Shown here: piece after piece, positions 27,847 to 36,126 of the stretch
Position numbering within the stretch: the stretch's first letter is position 1
Layout of the letters: every line of letters starts with the position of its first letter
Origin: Phytopseudomonas straminea
GTDB lineage: Bacteria > Pseudomonadota > Gammaproteobacteria > Pseudomonadales > Pseudomonadaceae
Assembly: GCF_900112645.1 (NCBI RefSeq)
Contig: NZ_FOMO01000001.1
Span: 62,001 to 126,000 of the forward strand
DNA: 64,000 nt
Direction: 5' to 3'
Notes under the pieces: model-generated
Database searches by the model: none
What the model was told of the DNA's origin: nothing
Seen by the model: only the letters and a program-made list of their open reading frames with translations
Translations under genes and position numbers: made by a program

Positions 27847-28566
27847 ATGCGGTTTTCATCTGCCGTCCTGCTTGGGGCGGTGCTGCTCAGCCTGAACGCC
27901 CAGGCAGCGCTCATGGAGCGCGAATTGGGCGACTACGAACTGACGCTGGGCACCACGCCAAGCCGCAGCATGGCGCAAGGGCTGGTCAAACCCGAGAGCG
28001 GCGGCACCTTTCATGGCGGGCTCGACCTGAGCCACCCGAGCGGTTGGTATCTGGGCCAGTGGTCGCCCAGCCTGGGCATCAGCCCGGGCAGCAAGATGGA
28101 GATCAACAGCTACGTTGGCTACCGTCAGCAGTTCGTCGACTCGCTCGGTTATGAAGTCGGCACCATTCGTTACAGCCACCCTGGCTACAGCCATCTGGAC
28201 AGCCAGGACCTGTACGCCGGCCTGACGTACGACAAGCGCCGCTTCGGCTTCTCCTTCAGCAATGACCCGAACCTCTTCAACAGCACGATGTTGGCCGATC
28301 TTGGCCGTGTGAAGCTGTTGGGCATGTCGGTGATCGTACGCTACGGCAATCACCTGCTCGAAACACCCAAGCAGATCGCCGGCGGCGGGCGAGTCAGCTC
28401 GTTCAATGACTGGTCAATGAGCCTTTCGCGCCCATGGAAAGGCATCGACTTCGACTTTTCCTATTCGGACTCGACCCTGAGCGGCGACGCCTGCGCGGCC
28501 TATTCGGGCCACAACACCGAGTGCGAAGGCTGGTTCTCGATCAAAGCGTCGCGGTCCCTTTTCTAG
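27847..28566 (+). CDS. TorF-like putative outer-membrane porin
   Basis: A 239-residue exported protein with signal peptide MRFSSAVLLGAVLLSLNAQA and a beta-strand-rich body ending in an aromatic residue (SIKASRSLF), as outer-membrane proteins do. Strand patterns such as HGGLDLSHPSGWYLGQWSPS, INSYVGYRQQF and YEVGTIRYSHPG, and the GDACAAYSGHNTECEGWFSI end with two cysteines, resemble the TorF/TIGR02001 family of putative porins. A GGGAGGG ribosome site precedes the ATG. It stands alone between the molybdoenzyme and a glycine-zipper gene. The substrate is unknown, and the family assignment rests on pattern resemblance. Confidence 0.7.
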   Translation: MRFSSAVLLGAVLLSLNAQAALMERELGDYELTLGTTPSRSMAQGLVKPESGGTFHGGLDLSHPSGWYLGQWSPSLGISPGSKMEINSYVGYRQQFVDSLGYEVGTIRYSHPGYSHLDSQDLYAGLTYDKRRFGFSFSNDPNLFNSTMLADLGRVKLLGMSVIVRYGNHLLETPKQIAGGGRVSSFNDWSMSLSRPWKGIDFDFSYSDSTLSGDACAAYSGHNTECEGWFSIKASRSLF

Positions 28567-28618
28567 ACGCTTCGACTGGCCAAAACCTCCGTAAGCAACT
28601 GAACCCTAAACACATCTT

Positions 28619-28638
28619 GATACATTCATCCATGTATC
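28619..28638 (+). terminator. Possible terminator after the porin gene
   Basis: Arms GATACAT and ATGTATC enclose a six-base loop and are followed by TTTAAT. The stem is short and AT-rich, so the call is weak. Confidence 0.35.
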
Positions 28639-28770
28639 TTTAATAGCACTCAAGGGAATTTCGTACGCGCGCCCGCTCTAAGGAGATGTCATCGGCACTG
28701 TTCGATGGCCGTTGGAACCATGGCCATGCCATGGGCTACGCCCGCAAGGGTCATCTTCGAGGGTTACGCG

Positions 28771-29202
28771 ATGCGTACATTCCTTAGCGCACTGGCCTTC
28801 AGTGCAATGATTTCTCCCCTGGCTTATGCCGATACCACCAAGACTGCCATTGGCAGCGGGGTTGGCGGCGCGCTGGGCAATATTGTCGGTCAGCAGCTGG
28901 GAGGCAGCACAGGCGCTGCAATCGGTGCAGGCCTGGGTGGCGCCGCCGGTGGTGCCATCAGTTCACGCAACAAGACCGAAGCAGCGCTGGGTGGTGGCCT
29001 GGGCGCGGCCGGCGGCTCGGTACTGGGCAACCAGTTTGGCGGCAGCACCGGATCGACCATCGGTGCAGGTCTGGGCGGCGCAGCTGGTGGCGCGCTGGCC
29101 AATGAGGTGGCAGACAGCAACCGCCATGAAGCACGCTATCGCGACGGCCATCGCCATGGCAAGAAGCACCACAAACGTCACCACAAGCATCGTCACCGCT
29201 AA
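28771..29202 (+). CDS. Glycine-zipper exported protein with His-rich tail
   Basis: A 143-residue protein. A signal peptide (MRTFLSALAFSAMISPLAYA) is followed by two near-repeats of a glycine-zipper segment, GGALGNIVGQQLGGSTGAAI and GGSVLGNQFGGSTGSTIGAG, each ending GLGGAAGGA. The C-terminus is very basic and His-rich, with about ten histidines in the last 25 residues, a likely metal- or polyanion-binding tail. Glycine-zipper domains of this type insert in or associate with membranes and often occur in outer-membrane lipoproteins; there is no lipobox here. The ATG at 28771 has GAGGG upstream. A strong hairpin terminator follows. Function unknown. Confidence 0.8.
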   Translation: MRTFLSALAFSAMISPLAYADTTKTAIGSGVGGALGNIVGQQLGGSTGAAIGAGLGGAAGGAISSRNKTEAALGGGLGAAGGSVLGNQFGGSTGSTIGAGLGGAAGGALANEVADSNRHEARYRDGHRHGKKHHKRHHKHRHR

Positions 29203-29211
29203 TCATCACTT

Positions 29212-29243
29212 CACCATCAAGGGCGCTTCGGCGCCCTTGATGG
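29212..29243. terminator. Bidirectional terminator
   Basis: A perfect 14-base stem (ACCATCAAGGGCGC and its inverse) around a TTCG tetraloop lies between the glycine-zipper gene and the convergent thioesterase gene. Confidence 0.85.
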
Positions 29244-29244
29244 T

Positions 29245-29679
29245 TCAGGCCACCAGCAAAACCCGCATCGCTTGACGCAACCCCTGCGGAATCGCTACTG
29301 GCTGGTTGCTCTGACGGTCTACGAATACGTGCACGAAGCGCCCTGCTGCACAGGCCTGTTGCTGCCCCTCCCTAAAGACCGCGAGTTCGTACTGCACCGA
29401 GCTGTTGCCCAGCTTGCCGACCCGAAGGCCGACCTCGATGCGCTCGGGAAAGGCAATCGACTCAAAATAGTCGCAGCTCGAACTCACCACGAAACCCACC
29501 ACCTCGCCACGGTGAATATCCAGGCCGCCGGCCTCGATCAGGTAGCTGTTCACCGCCGTATCGAAATAGCTGTAGTAGGTGACGTTGTTGACGTGGCCAT
29601 ACAGGTCGTTGTCGTGCCAGCGCGTGGTGATCGGCTGAAAGTGACGATAGTGCTCACGTAGGTGCTGCGGCTGTTGCAT
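29245..29679 (-). CDS. Hotdog-fold acyl-CoA thioesterase
   Basis: A 144-residue 4HBT-type thioesterase. The conserved active-site stretch TRWHDNDLYGHVNNVTYYSYFD near the N-terminus contains the Asp expected to activate water, followed by VGFVVSSSCDYFESIAFPERIEVGLRVGKLGNSSVQYE, typical of YbgC-like acyl-CoA thioesterases. The ATG at 29679 has AGGTGG upstream; an upstream GTG/ATG would add an unrelated 20-residue extension. It lies 70 bases downstream of the Fe-ADH family gene on the same strand and is probably co-transcribed with it. The acyl substrate cannot be predicted. Confidence 0.88.
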   Translation of the reverse strand: MQQPQHLREHYRHFQPITTRWHDNDLYGHVNNVTYYSYFDTAVNSYLIEAGGLDIHRGEVVGFVVSSSCDYFESIAFPERIEVGLRVGKLGNSSVQYELAVFREGQQQACAAGRFVHVFVDRQSNQPVAIPQGLRQAMRVLLVA

Positions 29680-29749
29680 GGGTGCCACCTCGCAGAAAGA
29701 AGAAGCCGGCATGGTGCCGGCCTCCTGCTGAAGTGACAACTGCGCCCGG

Positions 29750-30913
29750 TTAGTAGGCGACCTGATAGATGGCCAGCGCGTGGGCCAGTGTCATTTGTCG
29801 AGGATTGTTGACCAACAGCCGCTCATGCAGCATGGCGTCGGTGGCCAGACGCGGCAGCAAATCCTGCTCGACGCCCACATCGCGCAGCCGTGCGGGCAAA
29901 CCACTGCGCTCACTGAGATCGGCCAGTTCGATGATGAACTGCTCGGTATGGTCCGTGGCATCGCCAACGCGCAGGCGTTCGCCTAACAGCAGGGGCGCCA
30001 GCTCCTCGTAGAGCGGCGCAGCTACCGAAGCGTTGAAGCCCAATACATGGGGCAGCAGCACTGCCGCGCTGACGCCATGGGGCACCTGACAATGCCCGCC
30101 CAGTGGATACGCCAGCGCATGCACTGCCGCCAGCGGAGCATTGGCATAGGCCTGCCCGGCCAGGCAGGCGCCCAGCAGCATGGCTTGTCGCGCCTCGAGA
30201 TTGGTGCCGTTATGCACCGCTTCGTCCAGGTTCGCGCCCAGTAGGCTCAAGGCTTCACGGGCGAGCATGTCGGACAACGGGTTCTTGCGCCGCGCGCCTG
30301 TGTAGGCCTCCACCGCGTGGCCCATGGCCAACATGCCGCAGGCGGCAGTGACCGGCGCCGGCAGCTGCAGGGTGAGCTCGGCATCGAGCAAAGCAAGATC
30401 CGGCAACAGCCGCGCAGAAACAACCGCGACCCGCGTCGCATGCCTGGTTGTAACCACGGCGATGGGCGTGACTTCGGAACCACTACCGGCGGTGGTCGGC
30501 ACCTGGATCAGTGGCAGACGCTGCCCCGCCACCTTGTCGACGCCGTAGAGATCACTCAGCGTTTGCCGACAATCAGGGTGGGCCAATTGGGCGACCAGTT
30601 TGGCCACATCCAGCGAGCTGCCGCCGCCAAAGCCGATCACCAGATTGGCCTGAATCTCCCGGGCGAACTGCGTGGCCTTGTCGATCACGGTTTCCGGCGC
30701 CTGTGCCACCACGCCATCGAATACGTGCAGCGCCACCCCGCTCCTGGCGAAGGCGCTACGTACCGCTTCGCAGAAATCCTGCCGGGCCACGCCGGCGTCG
30801 GTCACCAGCACCACGGAGCGCGCGCCCCAGGCCTGACATAACGGCACGAGCCGCTGAACGGCTCCGGGTTCGCAGATGAGATGGGCGGCTGTGGCAAAGC
30901 TGAATGGCTGCAT
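29750..30913 (-). CDS. Iron-containing alcohol dehydrogenase family protein, atypical metal site
   Basis: A 387-residue member of the group III (Fe-ADH) family. The NAD-binding GGGSSLDVAKLVA and the PTTAGSGSEVTPIAVV motifs are normal. The metal-site region is not. Where family members have D-A-L-T-H this protein has LAMGH, so the ligand Asp is Leu. In AVHALAYPLGG the second conserved His is Tyr. The first ligand His (GHAVEAY), the VH histidine and the VPHG histidine are kept. A normal iron site therefore seems unlikely unless ligands are rearranged. The ATG at 30913 has GAGGA upstream. It is paired with a thioesterase gene. It may be a diverged dehydrogenase or maleylacetate-reductase-like enzyme; the substrate is unknown. 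Confidence 0.85.
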   Translation of the reverse strand: MQPFSFATAAHLICEPGAVQRLVPLCQAWGARSVVLVTDAGVARQDFCEAVRSAFARSGVALHVFDGVVAQAPETVIDKATQFAREIQANLVIGFGGGSSLDVAKLVAQLAHPDCRQTLSDLYGVDKVAGQRLPLIQVPTTAGSGSEVTPIAVVTTRHATRVAVVSARLLPDLALLDAELTLQLPAPVTAACGMLAMGHAVEAYTGARRKNPLSDMLAREALSLLGANLDEAVHNGTNLEARQAMLLGACLAGQAYANAPLAAVHALAYPLGGHCQVPHGVSAAVLLPHVLGFNASVAAPLYEELAPLLLGERLRVGDATDHTEQFIIELADLSERSGLPARLRDVGVEQDLLPRLATDAMLHERLLVNNPRQMTLAHALAIYQVAY

Positions 30914-31323
30914 GGCGCGGTCCTCGTTCTGGCGGCGCGCTGTCGCGCGCAAGAAAGACCGTGCCCCTGTCACCCTCGCATCGCAGCGTCCCGGCATGGC
31001 CTCTGTTCATAGTAGGCCGTGCGCCCATATCTGCTCGGAAAAGCACGCAGCAGCTGCCATTCGTCGATTGGTTGGCCGCCGCCGATAAGCGCTCGGCTCA
31101 AGGGGCGTCAGCACGCCTGCCATGTGGTTGCTTCAGGCGATATCGTGCAGCCCAGTAATCACGCGGCTTTCCAGCATATGCACGAAGATCGTCTCCGAAG
31201 ACGACAATTACCCCGTAAAAAGTGCTAGTCCATCCCGTTCTTGAGCTTATGACATATCCGCCTAAAGCCTGCCGCTGGCTCGATTTAGACTTCAGTCATC
31301 GAAGCGAAAGACGGAGGTGACTC
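30914..31323. other. Divergent intergenic region, no gene seen
   Basis: About 410 bases separate the divergent Fe-ADH family gene and the coiled-coil gene. Open frames here are short and lack ribosome sites. Promoters for both genes should lie within it, but no box pair is convincing by eye. Confidence 0.5.
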
Positions 31324-31827
31324 ATGCCCCTTTCCATCGACGGCATGAATATCGGCCAGTACAGCTATCGGCCACTTGGCAATACCAACAACGGTCTGCA
31401 GAGCAGTGCAATTGACCGGGCAACAGCCGCGGCGCAGCGCTTGAGCGACGCTCAGGAACAGCTGCTGGAGCGCCGACGCCTGGATCAGGAGCGCCAGGAG
31501 CGGCTAAGCGAAGCCCGTGAAGAGCGGATCGCCCAACAGGAGGAGGCAGAGGAACGCGCATTGCAGGTGCGTCAGGAGCGCCAGGAAGCAGCCCGAGCGC
31601 TCGAGGAGCAGCAACGCGAACAGCGGCTTGAGGCACTTCAGGAGCAGCGTCAGGAAGTGCTCAACCCACTGTCCGCCGAAAGCCTGGCCCGCCAGCGCGT
31701 GCAGACGGAAGTAACCCCACCGGCGGCAAATACCGCACAGGTCAGCCCACGGCTCGCTGCCGAGGCAATTTCGACCTACCGCCAGACCGCATCGCCGGAC
31801 CTTATCGGCCGCAGCCTGGTAGCTTGA
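31324..31827 (+). CDS. Coiled-coil hypothetical protein, Gln/Glu/Arg-rich
   Basis: This 167-residue protein has no signal or membrane segment. Residues about 30-115 form a continuous, highly charged helix rich in Q, E, R and A (for example RLDQERQERLSEAREERIAQ), strongly predicting a coiled coil. The N-terminal 25 residues (LSIDGMNIGQYSY) and the C-terminal part (VSPRLAAEAISTYRQ) look like short ordered motifs; the latter resembles the ends of small flagellar or pilus-associated hypothetical proteins, but I recognise no named family. A perfect GGAGGTGA ribosome site precedes the ATG, suggesting strong translation. A strong terminator follows, so it is monocistronic. Confidence 0.8.
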   Translation: MPLSIDGMNIGQYSYRPLGNTNNGLQSSAIDRATAAAQRLSDAQEQLLERRRLDQERQERLSEAREERIAQQEEAEERALQVRQERQEAARALEEQQREQRLEALQEQRQEVLNPLSAESLARQRVQTEVTPPAANTAQVSPRLAAEAISTYRQTASPDLIGRSLVA

Positions 31828-31837
31828 TAACCGCCTG

Positions 31838-31893
31838 AAAAAACCAGCCCCCGATCACATCATTTGTTTGACCTGGTCGGGGGCTGGTTTTTT
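31838..31893. terminator. Intrinsic terminator after the coiled-coil gene
   Basis: AAAAACCAGCCCCCGA pairs with TCGGGGGCTGGTTTTT around a loop of about 22 bases and ends in a T run; the A run on the left makes it usable by the convergent HPF-like gene as well. Confidence 0.88.
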
Positions 31894-31944
31894 ATGAATG
31901 GTTTGCAGCGGGGCGCTCATTGTGACGTGAACGCCCTGATTAGC

Positions 31945-32364
31945 TCACTCTTTGCCGAGGGCCTCCTGGCGCTCCAGGAACTCCTCCTGCAGCAGCGCAT
32001 CGGCGTTTTCCGCCTCGCCTTCGAGCTGCTGTTGCAGATGACCAGTGCCGACCGGCTTGGTCTCAAGCTTGCCCACCAGATGTTCGAGAGCATGGCGCAT
32101 CTTCTCGGCAGCACCGTCGATGGCCTGCTCCAGGGACTCGGCCTTGTGGGTCACGGACAGCGGCTGGTGCCCCTTGGGGCGCGCTTCGATCTGGCAGCGT
32201 TTATCATCGGCGCCACTCTTGCCGCCGTTCTCGTCGCTGATATGCACTTCCACCCGCGACAGGAATTCATCGTACCGGTCCAGTCGATCCGCCACGGATG
32301 CGCTCACCCATTCGTGTAGACGTGCGCTGCCTTCGATATGGTTGCTGTTCACATGAACTTGCAT
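31945..32364 (-). CDS. HPF/RaiA-like ribosome-associated protein
   Basis: This 139-residue protein contains an HPF/RaiA (sigma-54 modulation/S30AE) domain: VHVNSNHIEGSARLHEWVSASVADRLDRY, the acidic/glycine segment ISDENGGKSGADDKRCQIEARPKGHQPLSVTHKAESLEQAIDGAAEKM, and then an extra glutamine/glutamate-rich helix of about 40 residues. Members bind the small ribosomal subunit and promote ribosome hibernation; here the C-terminal extension differs from short HPF. The ATG at 32364 is used. It stands alone, away from rpoN, so it is a paralogue rather than the canonical rpoN-linked hpf. Confidence 0.82.
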   Translation of the reverse strand: MQVHVNSNHIEGSARLHEWVSASVADRLDRYDEFLSRVEVHISDENGGKSGADDKRCQIEARPKGHQPLSVTHKAESLEQAIDGAAEKMRHALEHLVGKLETKPVGTGHLQQQLEGEAENADALLQEEFLERQEALGKE

Positions 32365-32470
32365 GGTCTTCCTCGCTTCTGACGGGTCTACGAGGTTGGA
32401 GGCAGGCGGGTGGGACTAGGTTCCTGCTGATTGCCGCCGCTGCCGGTGAATACGACAGCGGCGGTTATGA

Positions 32471-33073
32471 TCAGAAGCGGTCGCGGATCACGGCTTCATC
32501 GAACGGTAGCTTACCGATGCGCGGCTTGGCCTCGACAGCCTTCTTGCCAACGGCAACCATCAGGCCAATCACGTGGTTGTCCGGCAGGTTGATCAGCTTG
32601 GCTACGGCGTCGAAATCAAAGCCGTCCATGGGGCAGGAATCCAAGCCTTTGCCGCGGGCGGCGAGCATCAGGGTCTGCGCTACCAGGCCACAGCTGCGCA
32701 TGGTTTCGTCGCGCTGCACCTGTGGCTTGCCGCGGTAATAGTTGTCGATGGCGCCGGCCATGAACTGCTGCACCTCGGCAGGTGCGCCTTCCCACACGCG
32801 GCTCGCATTCTTTTCCCAGCTGTCGAGCTGGGCACAGATCACCACCAGCATCGAAGCATCGGTCATCTGTGCCTGATCCCAACCTACCGCACGAATCTGT
32901 TGACGCAGAGCTGGGTCGCTGACTTCCACCAGGCGCACGTGCTGCAGGTTGAAGGCCGTTGGTGCGAGCAGCGCCAGTTGCAGCAACTCGTTCTTCTCTT
33001 CAGCGCTCAGGGTAAAACCGGCGTCGTAGCCTTTGACGGCGCGGCGGCTGCGAATGGCTTCATCGATATGCAT
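32471..33073 (-). CDS. Nitroreductase family flavoprotein
   Basis: A 200-residue FMN-dependent nitroreductase-family enzyme. The N-terminal IRSRRAVKGYD carries the basic residues that bind FMN phosphate. PTAFNLQHVRLVEV is the usual substrate/flavin loop, and GLDSCPMDGFDFDAVAKLINLP near residue 145 matches NfsB/YdjA-like proteins. Such enzymes use NAD(P)H to reduce nitroaromatics or quinones. The ATG at 33073 has GGAG upstream. It is transcribed towards the HPF-like gene with a 106-base gap. Physiological substrate unknown. Confidence 0.9.
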   Translation of the reverse strand: MHIDEAIRSRRAVKGYDAGFTLSAEEKNELLQLALLAPTAFNLQHVRLVEVSDPALRQQIRAVGWDQAQMTDASMLVVICAQLDSWEKNASRVWEGAPAEVQQFMAGAIDNYYRGKPQVQRDETMRSCGLVAQTLMLAARGKGLDSCPMDGFDFDAVAKLINLPDNHVIGLMVAVGKKAVEAKPRIGKLPFDEAVIRDRF

Positions 33074-33301
33074 GGCAAACTCCACAGGATGAAAAACACA
33101 GCATGCTAGGCAAGCCGAGGCGCCAGCGCTACTGGAGCATTCCGATGCAATTCATCGCCTGTAACGATTTATCCGAACCCCTGCCGCGCCCTGCGAGTCG
33201 ATTGACCAGAGCCAACAGGGCCCGCCCTGATACCGGTACGCCGCCGCTGCGGCCTATTGCCGGCTGTTCCAACGCAAGCACCGAGCGCTAAGCTGTCGAC
33301 C

Positions 33302-34432
33302 ATGACCCACTCGCCCTACATCAGCCTGCCCGCTGCCGACGCCGAAGCGCTGAAGGTAGGTGGAGACTGGACGCTCGCCCACTACGCCACGCTGCTGGCG
33401 CAGGTCGACAAAGCGCGGTCGATACTGGGCGAGCACAGCCGCACCGACCTCAGCGACCTAAATGCCCTGGACACCGCCGGCGCCAGCCTGCTGGTCGAAC
33501 TCATCGGTGCCAAGCGGCTGATCGCCCTGCTGCCCGACGGCGCGCTCAGCGAGGAACGCCGCGCCCTGCTGCACACCGTCGCCACCGCCATGCAGCACGA
33601 CCAGCAGGGGGCCGAGCACCCGCCCCGCTCCAGCTGGCGTGAGTTCTTCGGGCATATCGGTGAGGTGGTCGAAGGCGTCTGGCACAAGGCCGTAGGCCTA
33701 TTGGGTTTCGTCGGCCTGACGCTCAGCACCATGTTGCTGATTCTGCTCAACCCGCGGCGCTGGCGCCTGACATCCCTGGCTTCGCACCTCGAACAGATCG
33801 GCCTCAACGCGGTGCCGATCATTGCCCTGCTGACCTTTCTGGTCGGCGCCGTGGTGGCCTTTCTGGGCGCTACCATTCTGCGCGACTTCGGCGCGACCAT
33901 CTACACGGTCAACCTGGTGGCCTTCTCTTTCCTGCGCGAGTTCGGCGTGCTGCTGACCGCCATCCTCATGGCCGGCCGGACCGCCAGCGCCTTCACCGCG
34001 CAGATCGGCTCGATGAAGGCCAACGAGGAGATCGACGCGATCCGCACCCTGGGCCTCAACCCCATGGAGTTGCTGGTGCTACCGCGGGTTTTCGCCATGC
34101 TGATCGCCCTGCCGCTGCTGACCTTTATCGCCATGGTCTGCGGCATGCTCGGCGGTGCCATGGTGTGCCTGATCACCCTGGATATTTCACCGTCGATGTT
34201 CCTGCACCTGCTGCAGGAGAACATCCCGCTCAATCACTTTCTGGTCGGCATGGGCAAAGCGCCGATCTTCGCCTTTCTGATCGCGGTGATCGGCTGCCTG
34301 GAAGGCTTCAAGGTCACCGGCAGCGCGCAGTCGGTGGGCGAACGCACCACCTCCAGCGTGGTGCAGTCGATCTTCGTGGTCATCGTGGTTGATGCCGTAG
34401 CCGCGCTGTTTTTGATGGAGATGGGCTGGTGA
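33302..34432 (+). CDS. MlaE-type ABC permease with N-terminal STAS-like domain
   Basis: A 376-residue protein. The first ~110 residues resemble a STAS/MlaB domain (DLSDLNALDTAGASLLVELI). The rest is an MlaE/YrbE permease with five to six membrane helices and the conserved FAFLRE-like segment (VAFSFLREFGVLLTAILMAGRTASAFTAQIGSMKANEEIDAI). Fusion of the STAS partner to the permease replaces the separate MlaB of E. coli. It is the first gene of a four-gene operon (permease, ATPase, MCE protein, lipoprotein) for lipid transport across the periplasm. Its stop overlaps the ATPase start (GTGA). From memory this resembles the PA3211-PA3214 operon of P. aeruginosa. Confidence 0.9.
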   Translation: MTHSPYISLPAADAEALKVGGDWTLAHYATLLAQVDKARSILGEHSRTDLSDLNALDTAGASLLVELIGAKRLIALLPDGALSEERRALLHTVATAMQHDQQGAEHPPRSSWREFFGHIGEVVEGVWHKAVGLLGFVGLTLSTMLLILLNPRRWRLTSLASHLEQIGLNAVPIIALLTFLVGAVVAFLGATILRDFGATIYTVNLVAFSFLREFGVLLTAILMAGRTASAFTAQIGSMKANEEIDAIRTLGLNPMELLVLPRVFAMLIALPLLTFIAMVCGMLGGAMVCLITLDISPSMFLHLLQENIPLNHFLVGMGKAPIFAFLIAVIGCLEGFKVTGSAQSVGERTTSSVVQSIFVVIVVDAVAALFLMEMGW

Positions 34433-35208
34433 GTGGCGAAGCGATCATCCAGGTCCGCGACCTGACCAATCAGTTCGGCCCGCAGGTGGTGCATCAGCAC
34501 CTGGATCTGGACCTGTATCGCGGCGAAGTGCTCGGCGTGGTGGGCGGCTCGGGCACCGGCAAGTCGGTGCTGCTGCGCACCATCGTCGGCCTGCGCGAGC
34601 CCAACGCCGGCACCGTGCGGGTGTTCGGTGAGGATCTGCTGACGCTGCCCGCCGGGCGCCGCTCAGCGCTGGAACGGCGCTTCGGCGTGCTCTACCAGCG
34701 CGGCGCACTATTCTCCTCGCTCACCGTGCTGGAGAACATCGCGCTGCCGCTGATCGAGCATGCTGGGCTAAATCGCGCCGAGGCCGAGCGCCTCGCCAGA
34801 TCCAAGGTGGCGCTGGTCGGCCTGCCCGGCCACGCCGGCGACAAGTACCCGACCGAGCTGTCCGGCGGCATGGTCAAGCGCGCCGCCCTGGCCCGCGCCC
34901 TGGCGCTGGAGCCGGACATCCTGTTTCTCGACGAGCCGACCGCCGGACTCGACCCGATAGGCGCAGCGGCCTTCGACCAGTTGATCCGCACTCTGCGCGA
35001 CGCCTTGGGGCTCAGCGTCTTTCTGGTCACCCACGACCTGGATACGCTCTACACCCTGTGCGACCGCGTCGCCGTGCTGTCGCAGAAGCGGGTGCTGGCG
35101 GCCGACACGCTTGACGTGGTCGCCGCCACCGACGATCCCTGGATACACGACTATTTCCATGGCCCGCGCGGACGCGCGGCCGAACAGGCTGCAGCGAGGA
35201 TTAGCTGA
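34429..35208 (+). CDS. MlaF-type ABC transporter ATPase
   Basis: A 259-residue ABC ATPase. Walker A is GGSGTGKSVLLRT at about 37-49, the signature is LSGGMVKRAALARAL and Walker B is DILFLDEPTAGLDPIG; the switch His lies in LVTHDLDTLY. The VVxxQ-like loop reads VLYQRGALFSSLTV, which is characteristic of MlaF-family ATPases. It powers the MlaE-type permease encoded upstream. Translation starts at GTG overlapping the permease stop codon. The MCE gene follows with no gap. Confidence 0.94.
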   Translation: MSGEAIIQVRDLTNQFGPQVVHQHLDLDLYRGEVLGVVGGSGTGKSVLLRTIVGLREPNAGTVRVFGEDLLTLPAGRRSALERRFGVLYQRGALFSSLTVLENIALPLIEHAGLNRAEAERLARSKVALVGLPGHAGDKYPTELSGGMVKRAALARALALEPDILFLDEPTAGLDPIGAAAFDQLIRTLRDALGLSVFLVTHDLDTLYTLCDRVAVLSQKRVLAADTLDVVAATDDPWIHDYFHGPRGRAAEQAAARIS

Positions 35209-36126
35209 ATGGAACCACGCGCCCATCACGTCTTGATCGGCATGTTCACGGTGGCGGTCGTCAGCGCCATCCTGATATTTGCCCTTTGGCTGGGCAAATC
35301 CAGCGCCGACAAGCAATTCAACCACTATGAGGTGATCTTCACCGAAGCGGTCAACGGCCTTTCCCAGGGCAGCGCCGTACAATACAGCGGCATCCGCGTC
35401 GGTGACGTCACCAGCCTGACCCTGGACCCGCAGGACCCGCGCAAGGTGCACGCCAATATCCGCATCACCAGCGCCACGCCAATCAAGGAAGATACCCGCG
35501 CGCGCCTCACCATCACCAATATCACCGGCGGCGCGGTGATCCAGTTACACGGCGGCTCCCCCGAGAGCCCGGCGCTAAAAGCCAGCAACGGCCGCACACC
35601 GGTGATCATCGCCGACCGCTCGCCGCTGTCGCGGCTGATGGCCAATGGCGAAGACCTGATGGTCAGCGTGACGCGCCTGCTCGATCGCGCCAATGCCATG
35701 TTCTCCCGCGAGAACACCGAGAACATCGCCAAGACCCTGCGCAACCTGGAACAGATCACCGCCAGCGTTTCCGAACAACGCGAGGAACTGCGCGAAGCGC
35801 TCGCGCAAATGTCTGCCGCCGGCCGTGAGGCCAGCGCCCTGATGAACAACGCCAACAAGCTGTTCAGCGGCCCGGCGCAGAACACAATGGAAAGCGCCGA
35901 GCGCCTGGCAGCCTCGCTGGAGCGCAGCAGCAGCAATATCGAACAGCTGCTGCAGGACAACCGCGCCGCCCTTGATGGTGGTATGCAGGGCATCGGCGAA
36001 CTCGGCCCGGCGATCAACGAACTGCGCGACACCCTGGGCTCGTTGCGCTCGTTCTCGCGGCGCCTGGAAGAAGACCCGGCCGGTTATCTGCTGCGCAGCG
36101 ACAGCATCAAGGAGTTTCAGCCATGA
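35209..36126 (+). CDS. MCE (MlaD-like) substrate-binding protein
   Basis: A 305-residue protein with one N-terminal membrane anchor (about 11-28) and one MCE domain (YEVIFTEAVNGLSQGSAVQYSGIRVGDVTSLTL at about 42-75 with the following strands), then a long helical C-terminal part from about 145 that probably forms a coiled tube-like extension. MCE proteins bind and pass phospholipids between inner and outer membranes. Its ATG directly follows the ATPase stop, and its stop overlaps the lipoprotein start (ATGA). Confidence 0.93.
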   Translation: MEPRAHHVLIGMFTVAVVSAILIFALWLGKSSADKQFNHYEVIFTEAVNGLSQGSAVQYSGIRVGDVTSLTLDPQDPRKVHANIRITSATPIKEDTRARLTITNITGGAVIQLHGGSPESPALKASNGRTPVIIADRSPLSRLMANGEDLMVSVTRLLDRANAMFSRENTENIAKTLRNLEQITASVSEQREELREALAQMSAAGREASALMNNANKLFSGPAQNTMESAERLAASLERSSSNIEQLLQDNRAALDGGMQGIGELGPAINELRDTLGSLRSFSRRLEEDPAGYLLRSDSIKEFQP

